A DNA stretch of 64,000 nt from positions 186,001 through 250,000 of the forward strand of contig NZ_JADLQO010000003.1 of the NCBI RefSeq assembly GCF_015477775.1, read 5' to 3'. Shown here piece by piece: positions 41,852 to 50,839 of this stretch. A program made the translations under genes and the position numbers. The notes below the pieces were generated by a model. The model was not told the origin of the DNA and did no database searches. It saw only the letters and a program-made list of their open reading frames with translations. This DNA is from Nocardia abscessus (GTDB lineage: Bacteria; Actinomycetota; Actinomycetes; Mycobacteriales; Mycobacteriaceae). The number at the start of each line of letters is the position of its first letter. Positions within the stretch are counted from its first letter, which is position 1.

Positions 41852-43204
41852 TCAGATCTGTGCCGTGCCTTTGTGCACGGTCACCGGCTCGGCGAGCCGC
41901 TGCTCGTCGCAGACCTTCTGCAGCTTCTCCAGGGTCTCGTCGAGTCCGGGACCGAGCCTGGGACCCGGGGTGAACTCGGTGGGCAGGTGCCGCATGCCCT
42001 GGATGACCGCGATCGTGTCGTAGTGCACGGTCTCCTCCGGGATGCAACGGAAGTCCGGCATCCGGTCCAGCACCGCCACCAGCATCCGCTTGAACACCGT
42101 GCGGGCCACATTGGAACCGATGCAGCGATGGATGCCGAGACCGAAGCTGTAGTGCCGGTTGCCTTTCCGATCCAGGATCAGTTCCTCCGGATTGTCGAAC
42201 ACCGCCGGGTCGCGGTTGGCCATCGCCCAGGACAACCAGACCCGATCACCTTCTTTGAAGGAGGCTCCCGCCACCTCGCAGTCCTGGGCGATGGTGCGCG
42301 CGTCGCCCGGAGCCGGGGTGTAGTAGCGCAGGAACTCCTCGGTGGCCGAGTCCAGCAGCAGATCCCGTTCCCGGCTGAGCGTTTCGCGCTCGCCCGGATG
42401 CTCGGACAACCATTCGAGGGCGTGCGCGGTGAGCGCCGTGGTGGTGTCGAAACCGCCGCCGATGAGCAGGCTGAGCATGCCCAGGATCTCCATGTCCGGC
42501 AGCGGCTCCCCGTTGACCGGCGCGGAGGCGACCGCGTGGATGAGGCCGGGACGGGGATTCTCCCGGATCTCGGCGAGGTTGGTCAGCAGGTCCAGACCCA
42601 TCGTGCGGTGCATCTCCGCGATGCGCGGGTAGTCCGGCGAGTCCGGCGGCGTGTACACCGCGGCGTGCACCGGCTCGTTGTAGATGGTCCACTTCCGCAA
42701 CGGGATGCCCAGCATCCCGAGGGTCAGCACGGCGGGAACGACATTGGCCAGATCGTCGACGAAATCGATACGGCCGCTTTCGATCTTCTCGTCCAGGGCG
42801 GCGCGAACCACTTCGTCGACGAACGGAATCCAGCGTTTGACGGCGGCGGGGGAGAGGTACGGGTTGAGCGCGGAGCGCAGTTCCCGGTGCTCGGGCTCGT
42901 CCATCTCCAGGATGCCGCCCCGGATGCCACGCGCCCGGGGCGGTGGCGGAATGGAGATTCCCTTGTAGCCCTTCCGAACGCCTTGCGGGTCGTGATCGTT
43001 GGAGACGTGCGGGCAGCGCGCGAGTTCGAACACCTCCTTGTTGCCCGCCGCCACCCAGTGACCGTCGTAGGTGTCGGTCCAGGCGAGCGGGCACTCGCTC
43101 TGCATCTCCTCGGTGATCGACTGGAAATTCTCCCGGTATTCCGCTGCGTACCGGTCGAAATGGAACCGAGGCTGCTTGCGATCGGTGACGTTTTCCGCGG
43201 TCAT
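41852..43204 (-). CDS. cytochrome P450
   Basis: 450 residues. I-helix LIGGGFDTTTALTAH with the oxygen-activating Thr, an ExxR in EEFLRYYTP, and heme loop FGLGIHRCIG with Cys361. It is a soluble class I bacterial P450, distinct in sequence from the one at 34997. Its partner ferredoxin gene lies 11 bases upstream on the same strand, followed by mycofactocin-type and classical SDR genes, which suggests hydroxylation followed by oxidation of the alcohol. Confidence 0.95.
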   Translation of the reverse strand: MTAENVTDRKQPRFHFDRYAAEYRENFQSITEEMQSECPLAWTDTYDGHWVAAGNKEVFELARCPHVSNDHDPQGVRKGYKGISIPPPPRARGIRGGILEMDEPEHRELRSALNPYLSPAAVKRWIPFVDEVVRAALDEKIESGRIDFVDDLANVVPAVLTLGMLGIPLRKWTIYNEPVHAAVYTPPDSPDYPRIAEMHRTMGLDLLTNLAEIRENPRPGLIHAVASAPVNGEPLPDMEILGMLSLLIGGGFDTTTALTAHALEWLSEHPGERETLSRERDLLLDSATEEFLRYYTPAPGDARTIAQDCEVAGASFKEGDRVWLSWAMANRDPAVFDNPEELILDRKGNRHYSFGLGIHRCIGSNVARTVFKRMLVAVLDRMPDFRCIPEETVHYDTIAVIQGMRHLPTEFTPGPRLGPGLDETLEKLQKVCDEQRLAEPVTVHKGTAQI

Positions 43205-43215
43205 GGCGCTTCCCC

Positions 43216-43410
43216 CTACTCGGCGATCGAGATCGCGCGTTCCGGGCAGGAGTGGACGGCCTCGCGTACCTGATCCTGCTGATCCGCCGGAATCGATTCG
43301 CCGACCGCGGAGGAGTGGCCGTCGATCTCGCTGAGTTCGAATGATTGCGGGGCGATCATCGCGCACAGCGTGTGCCCTTGGCAGCGCTGCTGATCGACTC
43401 GGACCTTCAC
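43216..43410 (-). CDS. P450-type ferredoxin, His variant ([3Fe-4S]-like)
   Basis: 64 residues from the GTG at 43410. Cys10, His13, Cys16 and Cys55 give the CXXHXXC...CP pattern of actinobacterial P450 ferredoxins; position 20 is Ala (CAMIAP), unlike the paralogue at 36295 which has Cys there. Eleven bases separate it from the P450 start, so the two are co-translated partners. Confidence 0.92.
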   Translation of the reverse strand: MKVRVDQQRCQGHTLCAMIAPQSFELSEIDGHSSAVGESIPADQQDQVREAVHSCPERAISIAE

Positions 43411-43424
43411 GGTGTTTCTTCCTC

Positions 43425-44285
43425 TCAGATGTGGTAGTCGTACCACTTCAGGTAGCCGCCCGCGTCGACGCGCAACTGCGTGCCGGTGATGTAGCGCGCC
43501 TCGTCGGAGGCCAGGAACAGCACGGCGTCGCTGATGTCCTCGGGCTCGACGTAAGGGGTCGGCATGGCCTGCTGCACATGGAAGGCGGGTTCGGCGTCCG
43601 CGCGGGTGGGATGTTCCAGATCCGGGCGGAAGGATCGGTACATCGGCTCGCTCTGCAGCATCGGGGTGTTGCAGTTGGTGGGGTGGATGACGTTGGCTCG
43701 GATGTTCTGCGGCGCGATGTGCAGGGCGAGCGCGTGCACGTACTGCGCCAGGCCGCGTTTGGCGACCACGTAGGCGATGCCGCCGGGATCCTTGCCCGGC
43801 TGGTCCACTTTCGAGACGTCCATCAACGCGGCCACCGACCCGGTGGCGATGATCGAACCGCCCGCGCCCAGATGCGGCAGCGCGACCTGGATGGTGTTGA
43901 TCACGCCGACCAGGTTGGTATCGATGACGTCGGACCAGGCCTGCCACTGCGGCGTGCCCTTCATGCCCGCGATGCCGGCTTGGGCGATCACGATGTCCAG
44001 CCGCCCGAACTCCGCGACGCCGCGTTCCAGCACGGCGCGCAATTGCCCGGCCTCGCGCACGTCGGCCGGTTCGGCGACGATCCGGCGACCGGTTTTCTCG
44101 ACCAGCCGCGCGGTCTCGTCCAGGTCTTCCTGGCGCGACAGCGCGTACCCGATCGTGTCGATGTCGCGGCAGATGTCCACCGCGATGATGTCGGCACCTT
44201 CCTGCGCCAGCCGTACCGCATGACTGCGGCCTTGGCCACGAGCGGCTCCGGTGACGAAGGCGACCTTGCCCTCAACGCGTCCCAC
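43425..44285 (-). CDS. mycofactocin-coupled-type short-chain dehydrogenase
   Basis: 286 residues from the GTG at 44285 (AAGGAAGG just ahead). It has TGAARGQGRSHAVRLAQEGAD, then AVDICRDIDTIGYALSRQED: this insertion after the second strand is typical of the mycofactocin-dependent SDR subfamily, in which NAD is held permanently and mycofactocin takes the electrons. YVVAKRG carries Tyr and Lys; TGTQLRVDAGGYLKW is the end. No mycofactocin biosynthesis gene is in the window. It likely oxidises an alcohol, perhaps the product of the neighbouring P450. Confidence 0.88.
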   Translation of the reverse strand: MGRVEGKVAFVTGAARGQGRSHAVRLAQEGADIIAVDICRDIDTIGYALSRQEDLDETARLVEKTGRRIVAEPADVREAGQLRAVLERGVAEFGRLDIVIAQAGIAGMKGTPQWQAWSDVIDTNLVGVINTIQVALPHLGAGGSIIATGSVAALMDVSKVDQPGKDPGGIAYVVAKRGLAQYVHALALHIAPQNIRANVIHPTNCNTPMLQSEPMYRSFRPDLEHPTRADAEPAFHVQQAMPTPYVEPEDISDAVLFLASDEARYITGTQLRVDAGGYLKWYDYHI

Positions 44286-44352
44286 GGGCCTTCCTTTCGA
44301 TCTTGCTCTCTTCGGGCTGCACCCGTCCCGCACGCTCGGTGCGCGACGGGTC

Positions 44353-45060
44353 TCAGGTGTTGCGTCCGCCGTTGACGCCGAGGATCTGGCCGGTGATGTA
44401 GCCGGCCTCCTCGGAGATGAGGAACGCGCAGGCGGCCGCTATGTCCTCGGGTGTGCCGACCCGGCGGACCGGAGTCCGCTGGATGTGGTCCTCGACGGTG
44501 CCGCCGAGCCGACGAGCCTCCTCGTTCTTGCGCAGCATCGGGGTGTCGATGAACCCGGGCGGCACCGCGTTCACGGTGATGCCGGACGGGCCCAGTTCCA
44601 GCGCCAGCGCTTTGGTCAGGCCGTTGACCGCCGACTTGGCCGAGACATAGTGCGTCATGAACGGCTGGCCCGAATGCGTGCTCGAGGAGGAGATGTTGAC
44701 GATGCGCCCCCAGCCCGCCGCCAGCATGTCCGGCAGGACCGCTTGGACGCAGTGGAAGACGCCGTTGAGGTTGACATCGATCACTCGCTGCCATTCCTCG
44801 AACGAGATGTTCTGGAAGCGTTTGAAGCCGTCGACGCCCGCGGCGTTCACCAGCACGGTGACCGGGCCGAGCTTGCCGCGGATGGCGGTCAGCGCCTCGG
44901 CGATCTGCTCCGGTTCGGTGACGTCGGCGCGGTAGGCGAAGTCGTCGTCGGCGGGCGAATCGAGGTCGAGCGAGGCGACATGGAAACCGTTGCTGCGCAA
45001 CCGCCGTGCGATCCCCAGCCCGATTCCGGACGCGCCTCCGGTGACCACTGCCGTCTTCAC
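44353..45060 (-). CDS. short-chain dehydrogenase/reductase
   Basis: 235-residue classical SDR: VVTGGASGIGLGIA, VLVNAAGVDG, ISSSSTHSG with the catalytic Ser, YVSAKSA with Tyr and Lys, and TGQILGVNGGRNT at the end. It is short but complete. It is the first gene of the long operon 45060-36913; the GAGAAT-type boxes at 45171 and 45324 lie between it and the divergent aldehyde dehydrogenase. Confidence 0.9.
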   Translation of the reverse strand: MKTAVVTGGASGIGLGIARRLRSNGFHVASLDLDSPADDDFAYRADVTEPEQIAEALTAIRGKLGPVTVLVNAAGVDGFKRFQNISFEEWQRVIDVNLNGVFHCVQAVLPDMLAAGWGRIVNISSSSTHSGQPFMTHYVSAKSAVNGLTKALALELGPSGITVNAVPPGFIDTPMLRKNEEARRLGGTVEDHIQRTPVRRVGTPEDIAAACAFLISEEAGYITGQILGVNGGRNT

Positions 45061-45170
45061 GCGCGCGACCCCTCTCCGGTGCTCGAGCCGCCCGGCGCCC
45101 GGCGCTCACGCGGCTCGGTCGAGGTCGGGTTGCGTGTTGTGTCGACCACAAGAATCTCCCTTCCGAATGT

Positions 45171-45185
45171 GAGAACCGTACTCTC
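45171..45185. promoter_or_regulatory. GAGAAT-type operator, SDR side of the divergent promoter
   Basis: GAGAAC-CGT-ACTCTC, itself nearly symmetric, 10 of 12 arm positions of the consensus. It is about 110 bases before the SDR start at 45060 and so probably serves the operon 45060-36913. Confidence 0.6.
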
Positions 45186-45310
45186 GTTCTGATCGGGCGC
45201 GCAAGTGTCGCGCTCCCGACCGGCGGAGTCCGGCCTCGCGGGCCCGCGGCGTCGTGTGGCGAGGCCGCAGGTTGGCGATAGTGGCTGCATTTCGGTACCG
45301 CGAGTGTTAA

Positions 45311-45338
45311 ATTCTCGGATATAGAGAATGTTATTTCC
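45311..45338. promoter_or_regulatory. GAGAAT-type operator, aldehyde dehydrogenase side
   Basis: GAGAAT-GTT-ATTTCC at 45324-45338 (10 of 12). Just before it, ATTCTC at 45311-45316 forms an inverted repeat with the same GAGAAT across 7 bases. The pair ends 20 bases before the aldehyde dehydrogenase ATG, in the position expected for repression. Confidence 0.65.
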
Positions 45339-45358
45339 ACATCCGGCGAGGAGACAGG

Positions 45359-46825
45359 ATGTCAACGCAGGAACAAGCGGTAGCGGTGGCGCGGCGGCTG
45401 CTGATCGACGGACAGCTGGTCGAGACAGGGCGCACGCTCGCATCGCTCGATCCCGCCACCGGTGCGGTGTACGGCCACGCGCCGGAAGCCGGTGTGGCGG
45501 AGGTGGACGCGGCCGTCGCGGCGGCGCGGCGGGCGTTCGACACCACCGATTGGGCGACGAATCACGAGTTCCGGGCGCACTGCCTGAATCAGCTGTACCA
45601 AGCGCTGCGCGACAACGTGGAGGAACTGCGCGAGCTGACCATCGCGGAGGTCGGCGCGACGCGCACGCTCACCCACGGCAACCAGCTCGAGGTCCCGTTC
45701 GAGATCGTGCGCTACTACGCCGGACTGCTGGCGGACTACGCCTGGAGCGAGGACCTCGGCGTGGTCGAGCTCCGCGGCCAGCGGCACCGGCGCTGGGTGG
45801 AGCTGGAAGCCGCGGGCGTGGTGGCCGCCATCGCGGCCTACAACTACCCGCATCAGCTGGCGCTGGCCAAGCTCGCGCCATCGCTCGCCGCCGGATGCAC
45901 CATCGTGCTCAAAGGCGCCCCCGACACTCCGCTGGCCACTTTGGCGCTGGGGGAGATCATCGCGCGGCACACCGACATCCCGGCCGGCGTGGTGAACGTC
46001 CTGGCTTCCTCCGATGTCGAGGTCGGCAAGCGGATGACCACCCACCCGGACGTCGACGTGGTGACCTTCACTGGGTCCACGCCGGTGGGCCGCCAGATCA
46101 TGGCCGCCGCCAGCGGCACGCTCAAACGGGTGTTCCTCGAGCTGGGCGGCAAGTCCGCGATGATCCTGCTCGACGACGCCGACTACACCAAAGCCGCTCT
46201 GTTCGCGGCGTTCAGCGTGGTCACCCATGCCGGGCAGGGTTGCGCGCTGACCACCCGGGTGCTGGTGCCGCGGCAGGACCACGACAAGGTCGCCGAGCTG
46301 ATCGCGGGCAATTTCGCCCACGTCACCCACGGCGACCCCAGCGATCCCAAGACCTATATGGGCCCGCTGATCAGTGAACGCCAGCGCGAGAAGGTGCACG
46401 GCATGGTGCAGCGCGCGGTGGCGGCGGGCGCCACCCTCGTCACCGGCGGCGAGAAGCTGGACCCGGGCTACTTCTACAAGCCGACCCTGCTGGCGAATGT
46501 CGACCCGGACAGCGAGATCGCGCAGGAGGAGGTGTTCGGGCCGGTGCTGACGCTCATTCCCTACACCGACGAGGAAGAGGCGGTCGGCATCGCGAACAAC
46601 TCCATCTACGGCCTGTCCGGAGCGGTGTTCAGCGCCGACTCGGAACGGGCGAAGGCGGTCGCGCGCCGCGTCCGCACCGGCACCCTCAGCATCAACGGCG
46701 GCAACTACTTCCATCCCGACGCGCCGTTCGGCGGATACAAGCAGTCGGGCATCGGCCGGGAGATGGGCCGCGTCGGGCTGGAGGAATTCCTGGAGCGCAA
46801 GACGCTCGCGGAGGTGGTCGCGTGA
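45359..46825 (+). CDS. aldehyde dehydrogenase
   Basis: 488 residues, full length for the superfamily. Motifs: IAAYNYPHQLALAKLAPSLAAG (cofactor), FTGSTPVGRQIM, LELGGKSAMILLDDAD with the general-base Glu, the catalytic Cys in HAGQGCALTTRVLVP, and EEVFGPVLTLIPY near the end. It oxidises an aldehyde to acid or acyl group with NAD(P). The start has GGAG 8 bases ahead. It heads the operon 45359-50463, divergent from the P450/SDR operon, with two GAGAAT-type boxes between. Confidence 0.93.
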   Translation: MSTQEQAVAVARRLLIDGQLVETGRTLASLDPATGAVYGHAPEAGVAEVDAAVAAARRAFDTTDWATNHEFRAHCLNQLYQALRDNVEELRELTIAEVGATRTLTHGNQLEVPFEIVRYYAGLLADYAWSEDLGVVELRGQRHRRWVELEAAGVVAAIAAYNYPHQLALAKLAPSLAAGCTIVLKGAPDTPLATLALGEIIARHTDIPAGVVNVLASSDVEVGKRMTTHPDVDVVTFTGSTPVGRQIMAAASGTLKRVFLELGGKSAMILLDDADYTKAALFAAFSVVTHAGQGCALTTRVLVPRQDHDKVAELIAGNFAHVTHGDPSDPKTYMGPLISERQREKVHGMVQRAVAAGATLVTGGEKLDPGYFYKPTLLANVDPDSEIAQEEVFGPVLTLIPYTDEEEAVGIANNSIYGLSGAVFSADSERAKAVARRVRTGTLSINGGNYFHPDAPFGGYKQSGIGREMGRVGLEEFLERKTLAEVVA

Positions 46826-46901
46826 GCCGGCGTCGGCGAGTGAATCGAGGACCCAGCGCGCACTCGCGCGCGACGGGGACGAGCACGGGCGAGGTGGAGT
46901 C

Positions 46902-48110
46902 GTGAGCAAGCCGCTGGAGGGCATCCGCGTGCTCGAAGTCGCGATGTACGGGTTCGTCCCGTCGGCGGGCGCCGTGCTCTCCGACTGGGGCGCCGACGTC
47001 GTCAAGGTCGAGCACGCCGTCACCGGTGACCCGCAGCGCGGCCTGCGGCAGGTCGGGGTGTTCAAGATCGAAGGCGACCCGAATCCCAATGTCGAGCACG
47101 CCAATCGGGGCAAGCGCAGCATCGGCGTCGACATGTCGGTGGCCGAGGGCCGCGAGGTGATCTACGACCTGGCCCGCCGTGCCGACGTGTTCCTGACCAG
47201 CTTCCTGCCGCAGGCGCGCACCAAGTTCGGCATCGACGTGGACGACATCCGCGCGGTGAACCCGGACATCGTCTACGCGCGGGGTAGCGCGCTGGGACCG
47301 CGCGGTGTCGAATCCGACCGTGGCGGCTACGACATGACCGCGTTCTGGTGCCGCGGTGGCATCGCGGCCACCATCACCCCGCCCGGCATCGAGGGCATGA
47401 TCCAGCCGCCCGGCCCGGCGTTCGGCGACACCATCTCCGGCACGAATCTCGCCGGCGGGATCGCCGCCGCGCTGCTGAAACGGGAACGGACAGGGCAACC
47501 TTCGGTGGTCGACGTCTCGCTGCTCGGCAGTGGGCTGTGGGCGATGGGCCACACCGTCGCGTTGTCGGCCAGCCAGGACAAACCGCTGGTGGCGCCGGTA
47601 CCGGGCGCCCATGGCGCGCCGACCAATCCGCTCTCGGGCCTCTACGCCACCGCCGACGACCGCTATCTGTCGTTCGTGATGCTGCAGCCCGCCAAGTTCT
47701 GGGCGGACGTCTGCCGCCACATCGACCGGCCGGAGTTGGCCGACGATCCGCGTTTCGCCGACGCCGGGCAGATCGCCGCGCACACCGCTGATGCGGTGCA
47801 GATCCTGCGCGAGGTGATCAAGGGACGCACCCTGGCGGAGTGGACCGAGCGCTTCGCCACCCTGGCCGGACCGTGGGCTCCGGTGCAGGACTCGTGGCAG
47901 GTGACGCAGGACGCGCAGATCAGGGCGAACGAATATCTGTTGCCCGCGGGCGAATTGGAGCTGGTGTCGAGCCCTGTGCAGTTCGACGTCGGCGCACCGG
48001 AACTGCGGCCAGGGCCCGAATTCGCCGCCCAGACCGAGGAGGTCCTGCTCGAACTCGGCCTGGATTGGGATCGCATCATCGCGCTGAAGGCCGCGGGCGC
48101 GGTCGCCTGA
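46902..48110 (+). CDS. family III (CaiB/BaiF) CoA-transferase
   Basis: 402 residues from a GTG start. N-terminus GIRVLEVAMYGFVPSAGAVLSDWGADVVKVE, NRGKRSIGVDMS, and the Asp region RGGYDMTAFWCRGG. It shares only the fold signature with the CoA-transferase at 22795. It follows the aldehyde dehydrogenase by 76 bases and precedes the HMG-CoA-synthase-like/thiolase pair by 20, so it is probably part of the same transcript and activates or recycles an acid as a CoA ester. Confidence 0.9.
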   Translation: MSKPLEGIRVLEVAMYGFVPSAGAVLSDWGADVVKVEHAVTGDPQRGLRQVGVFKIEGDPNPNVEHANRGKRSIGVDMSVAEGREVIYDLARRADVFLTSFLPQARTKFGIDVDDIRAVNPDIVYARGSALGPRGVESDRGGYDMTAFWCRGGIAATITPPGIEGMIQPPGPAFGDTISGTNLAGGIAAALLKRERTGQPSVVDVSLLGSGLWAMGHTVALSASQDKPLVAPVPGAHGAPTNPLSGLYATADDRYLSFVMLQPAKFWADVCRHIDRPELADDPRFADAGQIAAHTADAVQILREVIKGRTLAEWTERFATLAGPWAPVQDSWQVTQDAQIRANEYLLPAGELELVSSPVQFDVGAPELRPGPEFAAQTEEVLLELGLDWDRIIALKAAGAVA

Positions 48111-48130
48111 GCGTGGGAAAAGAGGGACCG

Positions 48131-49309
48131 ATGCCGTACGTCGCATCGCTGGGCACGTATCTGCCCTGCTGGGGTAGCCAGCGCAGCCGGATCCCCGGTG
48201 ACGACGAAGACGCCGTCACCCAGGCGGTGGAGGCGGGGCGTTGCGCTGTCGCCTCCGGCGAGCCGGTGGAACGCGTGGTGCTGGTCAGCCGGGACCTGCC
48301 GCTGGTGGAGGGCAGCAACGCCGCGGTGCTGCTGGCCGGTCTCGGCCTGGATCCCGAACTCGAGGTCATCGAACGGCTCGGCGGCGCACCGGCGGCGCTG
48401 GACGCTCTGAGCTCGGCCCGCCCGCGCACCTTGGTGATCGGTGTCGACCTCGAACCGGCGGGTGCGGCGGCGGCTTGGGTCGGCGACCGCGACGGCTTGC
48501 AGGTGCGCACCGCGGCGCGGGTCACGCGCAGCCTGCCGGTGCGCACCCGCAACGCGCTCGGCGCGGTGCACGACTACGGCGATCCCCGGCTGCTGCACGA
48601 ACGGGGGTTGGTCGCCTCGCTCTCGGCGGCTTGGCTGGACACCCCGGTCGCGGTGGCAGGCGTCGATCACAAGCAGGCCGCGGCGCTGTGCCTGGTCACG
48701 CCGCCGCAGCTGCCGACGCTGGGCGCCAGCGCAGGGCTTTTCGCACTCGCCGCGATGGCCGACTGGGGCAGGGTCGGGTTGCTGGTCGGCGTGGAGCAGG
48801 CCAACCTGTCCGGGATCATGGTGGTCCCGGGCGCGGCACGGGTGCGGCGCAACGAACCGCCCGCGCGAGCGCTTCCGGACGTCGTCTCCCTGCCCGGCGC
48901 GGACCTGCCGATCTCCCTGGCCGCCTACGAGCGCGCGTTCGAGGCCAAGGTCCGCTGGGAGGCGGGCAGGCACGGCGACAGCGCGGAGCTGGACTTCCCG
49001 CCCCGCTACCGGGTGGGCCCGGACGGCACCCTCAGCACCGCTTACACCCTGGTGCCGCTGCCGCGCACCGGCAGCGTCTACGCCGAGACCACCGTGCGGA
49101 TCCCGGTGCCGGGTCTGAAGAGTCCGTACTCGCTGGTGATCGTGGAACTCGACGACGTCGGGGTCCGCGCGCTGGCCAAGGTCACCGGCGCCGACCCGGG
49201 CACGGTGGCCATCGGCGACCGCGGGCGCATGGTGCTGCGCCGGGTGGCGGTGCGCTCCGGCGTGCCCGATTACGGATACGCGTTCGAACCGGAACCGGAG
49301 GCGGCATGA
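48131..49309 (+). CDS. HMG-CoA-synthase-like protein with a C-terminal DUF35 OB-fold
   Basis: 392 residues from the ATG at 48131. The N-terminus MPYVASLGTYLPCWGSQRSR resembles the opening of HMG-CoA-synthase-like thiolase-fold proteins. I see no Cys in a catalytic context; only scattered Cys occur. The last ~100 residues (VGPDGTLSTAYTLVPLP, VYAETTVRIPVPG, VGVRALAKVTGADPGTVAIGD) look like a DUF35-type OB-fold without its zinc ribbon. The stop overlaps the thiolase ATG by 4 bp, suggesting that the two proteins form a complex in which this one may be structural or handle acyl transfer. Confidence 0.75.
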   Translation: MPYVASLGTYLPCWGSQRSRIPGDDEDAVTQAVEAGRCAVASGEPVERVVLVSRDLPLVEGSNAAVLLAGLGLDPELEVIERLGGAPAALDALSSARPRTLVIGVDLEPAGAAAAWVGDRDGLQVRTAARVTRSLPVRTRNALGAVHDYGDPRLLHERGLVASLSAAWLDTPVAVAGVDHKQAAALCLVTPPQLPTLGASAGLFALAAMADWGRVGLLVGVEQANLSGIMVVPGAARVRRNEPPARALPDVVSLPGADLPISLAAYERAFEAKVRWEAGRHGDSAELDFPPRYRVGPDGTLSTAYTLVPLPRTGSVYAETTVRIPVPGLKSPYSLVIVELDDVGVRALAKVTGADPGTVAIGDRGRMVLRRVAVRSGVPDYGYAFEPEPEAA

Positions 49310-50463
49310 GGAAAGTGGCCATTGTCGGCGCGGGGATGACACCCTTCGCCGAACATTTCGCACTCGGCATCCAGGACCTGCTGCTCATGGCGTTCGCCGA
49401 CTGCGCGGCCTCGGTCGACAAGGGCCTGCGCACCACCGACCTGCAGGCCGCCTGGTTCGGCGCGATGGGCGCCACCGGCGGTTTCCCGGCCGGGGCGCTG
49501 GCCGACGCGCTGGATCTACCCGACCTGCCCGTGACGCACATCGACAACTCCTGTGCCACCGGCAACGACGCGGTCCGCAACGCGCTGTTCGCCATCTCCT
49601 CCGGCGCGGTCGACGTCGCGCTCGTGATCGGTGCGGACAAGCTGCGCGAGACGGCGCAGAAGGACCTGCTGCGCGAGTGGGAGACGCTGACCAGGGACAA
49701 CGCCTGGGACTACCAGCTCGGCCTGTTCGCCCCCGCCGGTTTCGCGTTGCACGTCAACCGCTATCTGTACGAGTCGTCGGCGACGCGGGAGCACCTGGCG
49801 ATGGTGGCGGTGAAGAACCATCGGCACGGCGCACGCAACCCCAAGGCGCGGTTACGGTTCGAGATCACGCTGGAGCAGGCGCTGGCCGCGCCGATCGTGG
49901 CCGACCCGTTCGGCGCATACGACTGTGTCCCGCAGAGCGACGGGGCGGCGGCCCTGGTGCTCGCCGCCGAGGACGTGGTGGACCGCTACACCGACAGCCC
50001 GGTGTGGGTCCGCGGCGTCGGTCTCGGCTTGGATTCGGTGATGCACCAGCACAAGCGGGACATGACCACCTTTCCCGCGACGGTGCGCGCGGCGCGCGCG
50101 GCGTTCGCGATGGCGGGGCTGGGCCCGGCCGACGTCGATGTCGCCGAGGTGCACGATTTCTTCACCGGCATCGAGCTGATCAGTTACGAGGACCTCGGTT
50201 TCGCCGAGCGCTTCGAGGCGCACAAGCTGGTCGAGGCCGGGGCCACAGCGGTCGGGGGCGTGCTGCCGGTCAATCCCAGTGGCGGGCTGAAGACGAAGGG
50301 GCATCCACCGGGTGCGACCGGCGTCGCGCAGTGCGTGGAGCTGTTCGAACAGCTGCGCGGACATGCGGTCAACCAGGTGGATGGCGCGCGAATCGGGTTG
50401 GCGCACAACCTCGGCGGTCCGACGGCGGTGTCGGCGGTGACGATTCTCGAAGGGCCGCACTGA
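49306..50463 (+). CDS. thiolase (acetyl-CoA acetyltransferase/SCP-x type)
   Basis: 385 residues. Catalytic residues are in place: nucleophile Cys83 in DNSCATG, His283 in EVHDFFTG, and His333 in KTKGHPPGATG; NLGG follows near the end. Unlike the DUF35-aldolase at 40062 it should therefore do ordinary thiolytic cleavage of a 3-oxoacyl-CoA. It is coupled by 4 bp to the HMG-CoA-synthase-like gene and is the last gene of the operon. A strong hairpin follows the stop. Confidence 0.93.
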   Translation: MRKVAIVGAGMTPFAEHFALGIQDLLLMAFADCAASVDKGLRTTDLQAAWFGAMGATGGFPAGALADALDLPDLPVTHIDNSCATGNDAVRNALFAISSGAVDVALVIGADKLRETAQKDLLREWETLTRDNAWDYQLGLFAPAGFALHVNRYLYESSATREHLAMVAVKNHRHGARNPKARLRFEITLEQALAAPIVADPFGAYDCVPQSDGAAALVLAAEDVVDRYTDSPVWVRGVGLGLDSVMHQHKRDMTTFPATVRAARAAFAMAGLGPADVDVAEVHDFFTGIELISYEDLGFAERFEAHKLVEAGATAVGGVLPVNPSGGLKTKGHPPGATGVAQCVELFEQLRGHAVNQVDGARIGLAHNLGGPTAVSAVTILEGPH

Positions 50464-50480
50464 GGCGTGCCCCGGCAGCG

Positions 50481-50528
50481 GACAGCCCCGGTGCCCGACG
50501 GTCTCGGCCGTTGCGCACCGGGGCTGTC
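50481..50528. terminator. strong bidirectional hairpin terminator
   Basis: A perfect 14-bp stem, GACAGCCCCGGTGC (50481-50494) with its complement at 50515-50528, encloses a 20-base loop that holds a small inner stem. It fills the 70-base gap between the converging thiolase and small-barrel genes. No long T-tract is present, as is usual in actinobacteria. Confidence 0.8.
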
Positions 50529-50533
50529 GTCGC

Positions 50534-50830
50534 TCAGATCGGTTCCCAGACGGTGATCCTGGTGCGGGCCGGGTCGGCGGCCGGGGTGACCGCCATGCGT
50601 CCGTCGGCGGCCCGCTCGCCGAGTTCCGCGAGCACGGTGCGGACGTCGCCGTCGATGTCGTACACCGCGAGGTAGCGTGCCTCGCCTTCGCCGCCACGGA
50701 TCAATCGGTGGCGGGTGCACGACAGGACGCCGGGAACGGCGAGCATCTCGGGGATGTGCGTCCCGGCGTACCACTCGTTGTATTCGGCGTCCATTCCGTC
50801 ACGCGGAGTGGAGAAGATCAGCAGCCGCAC
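50534..50830 (-). CDS. small dimeric alpha/beta-barrel protein (EthD-like), unknown function
   Basis: 98 residues. The pattern MRLLIFSTPRDGMDAEYNEW, YAGTHIPEMLAVPGVLSCTR, YLAVYDIDGD is that of ferredoxin-like dimeric barrel proteins (EthD/DUF family), which are often found beside catabolic genes. No catalytic function can be read. It starts 9 bases after the amidohydrolase stop on the same strand, so they form a two-gene unit. Confidence 0.82.
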   Translation of the reverse strand: MRLLIFSTPRDGMDAEYNEWYAGTHIPEMLAVPGVLSCTRHRLIRGGEGEARYLAVYDIDGDVRTVLAELGERAADGRMAVTPAADPARTRITVWEPI

Positions 50831-50839
50831 TCCGGCGCC

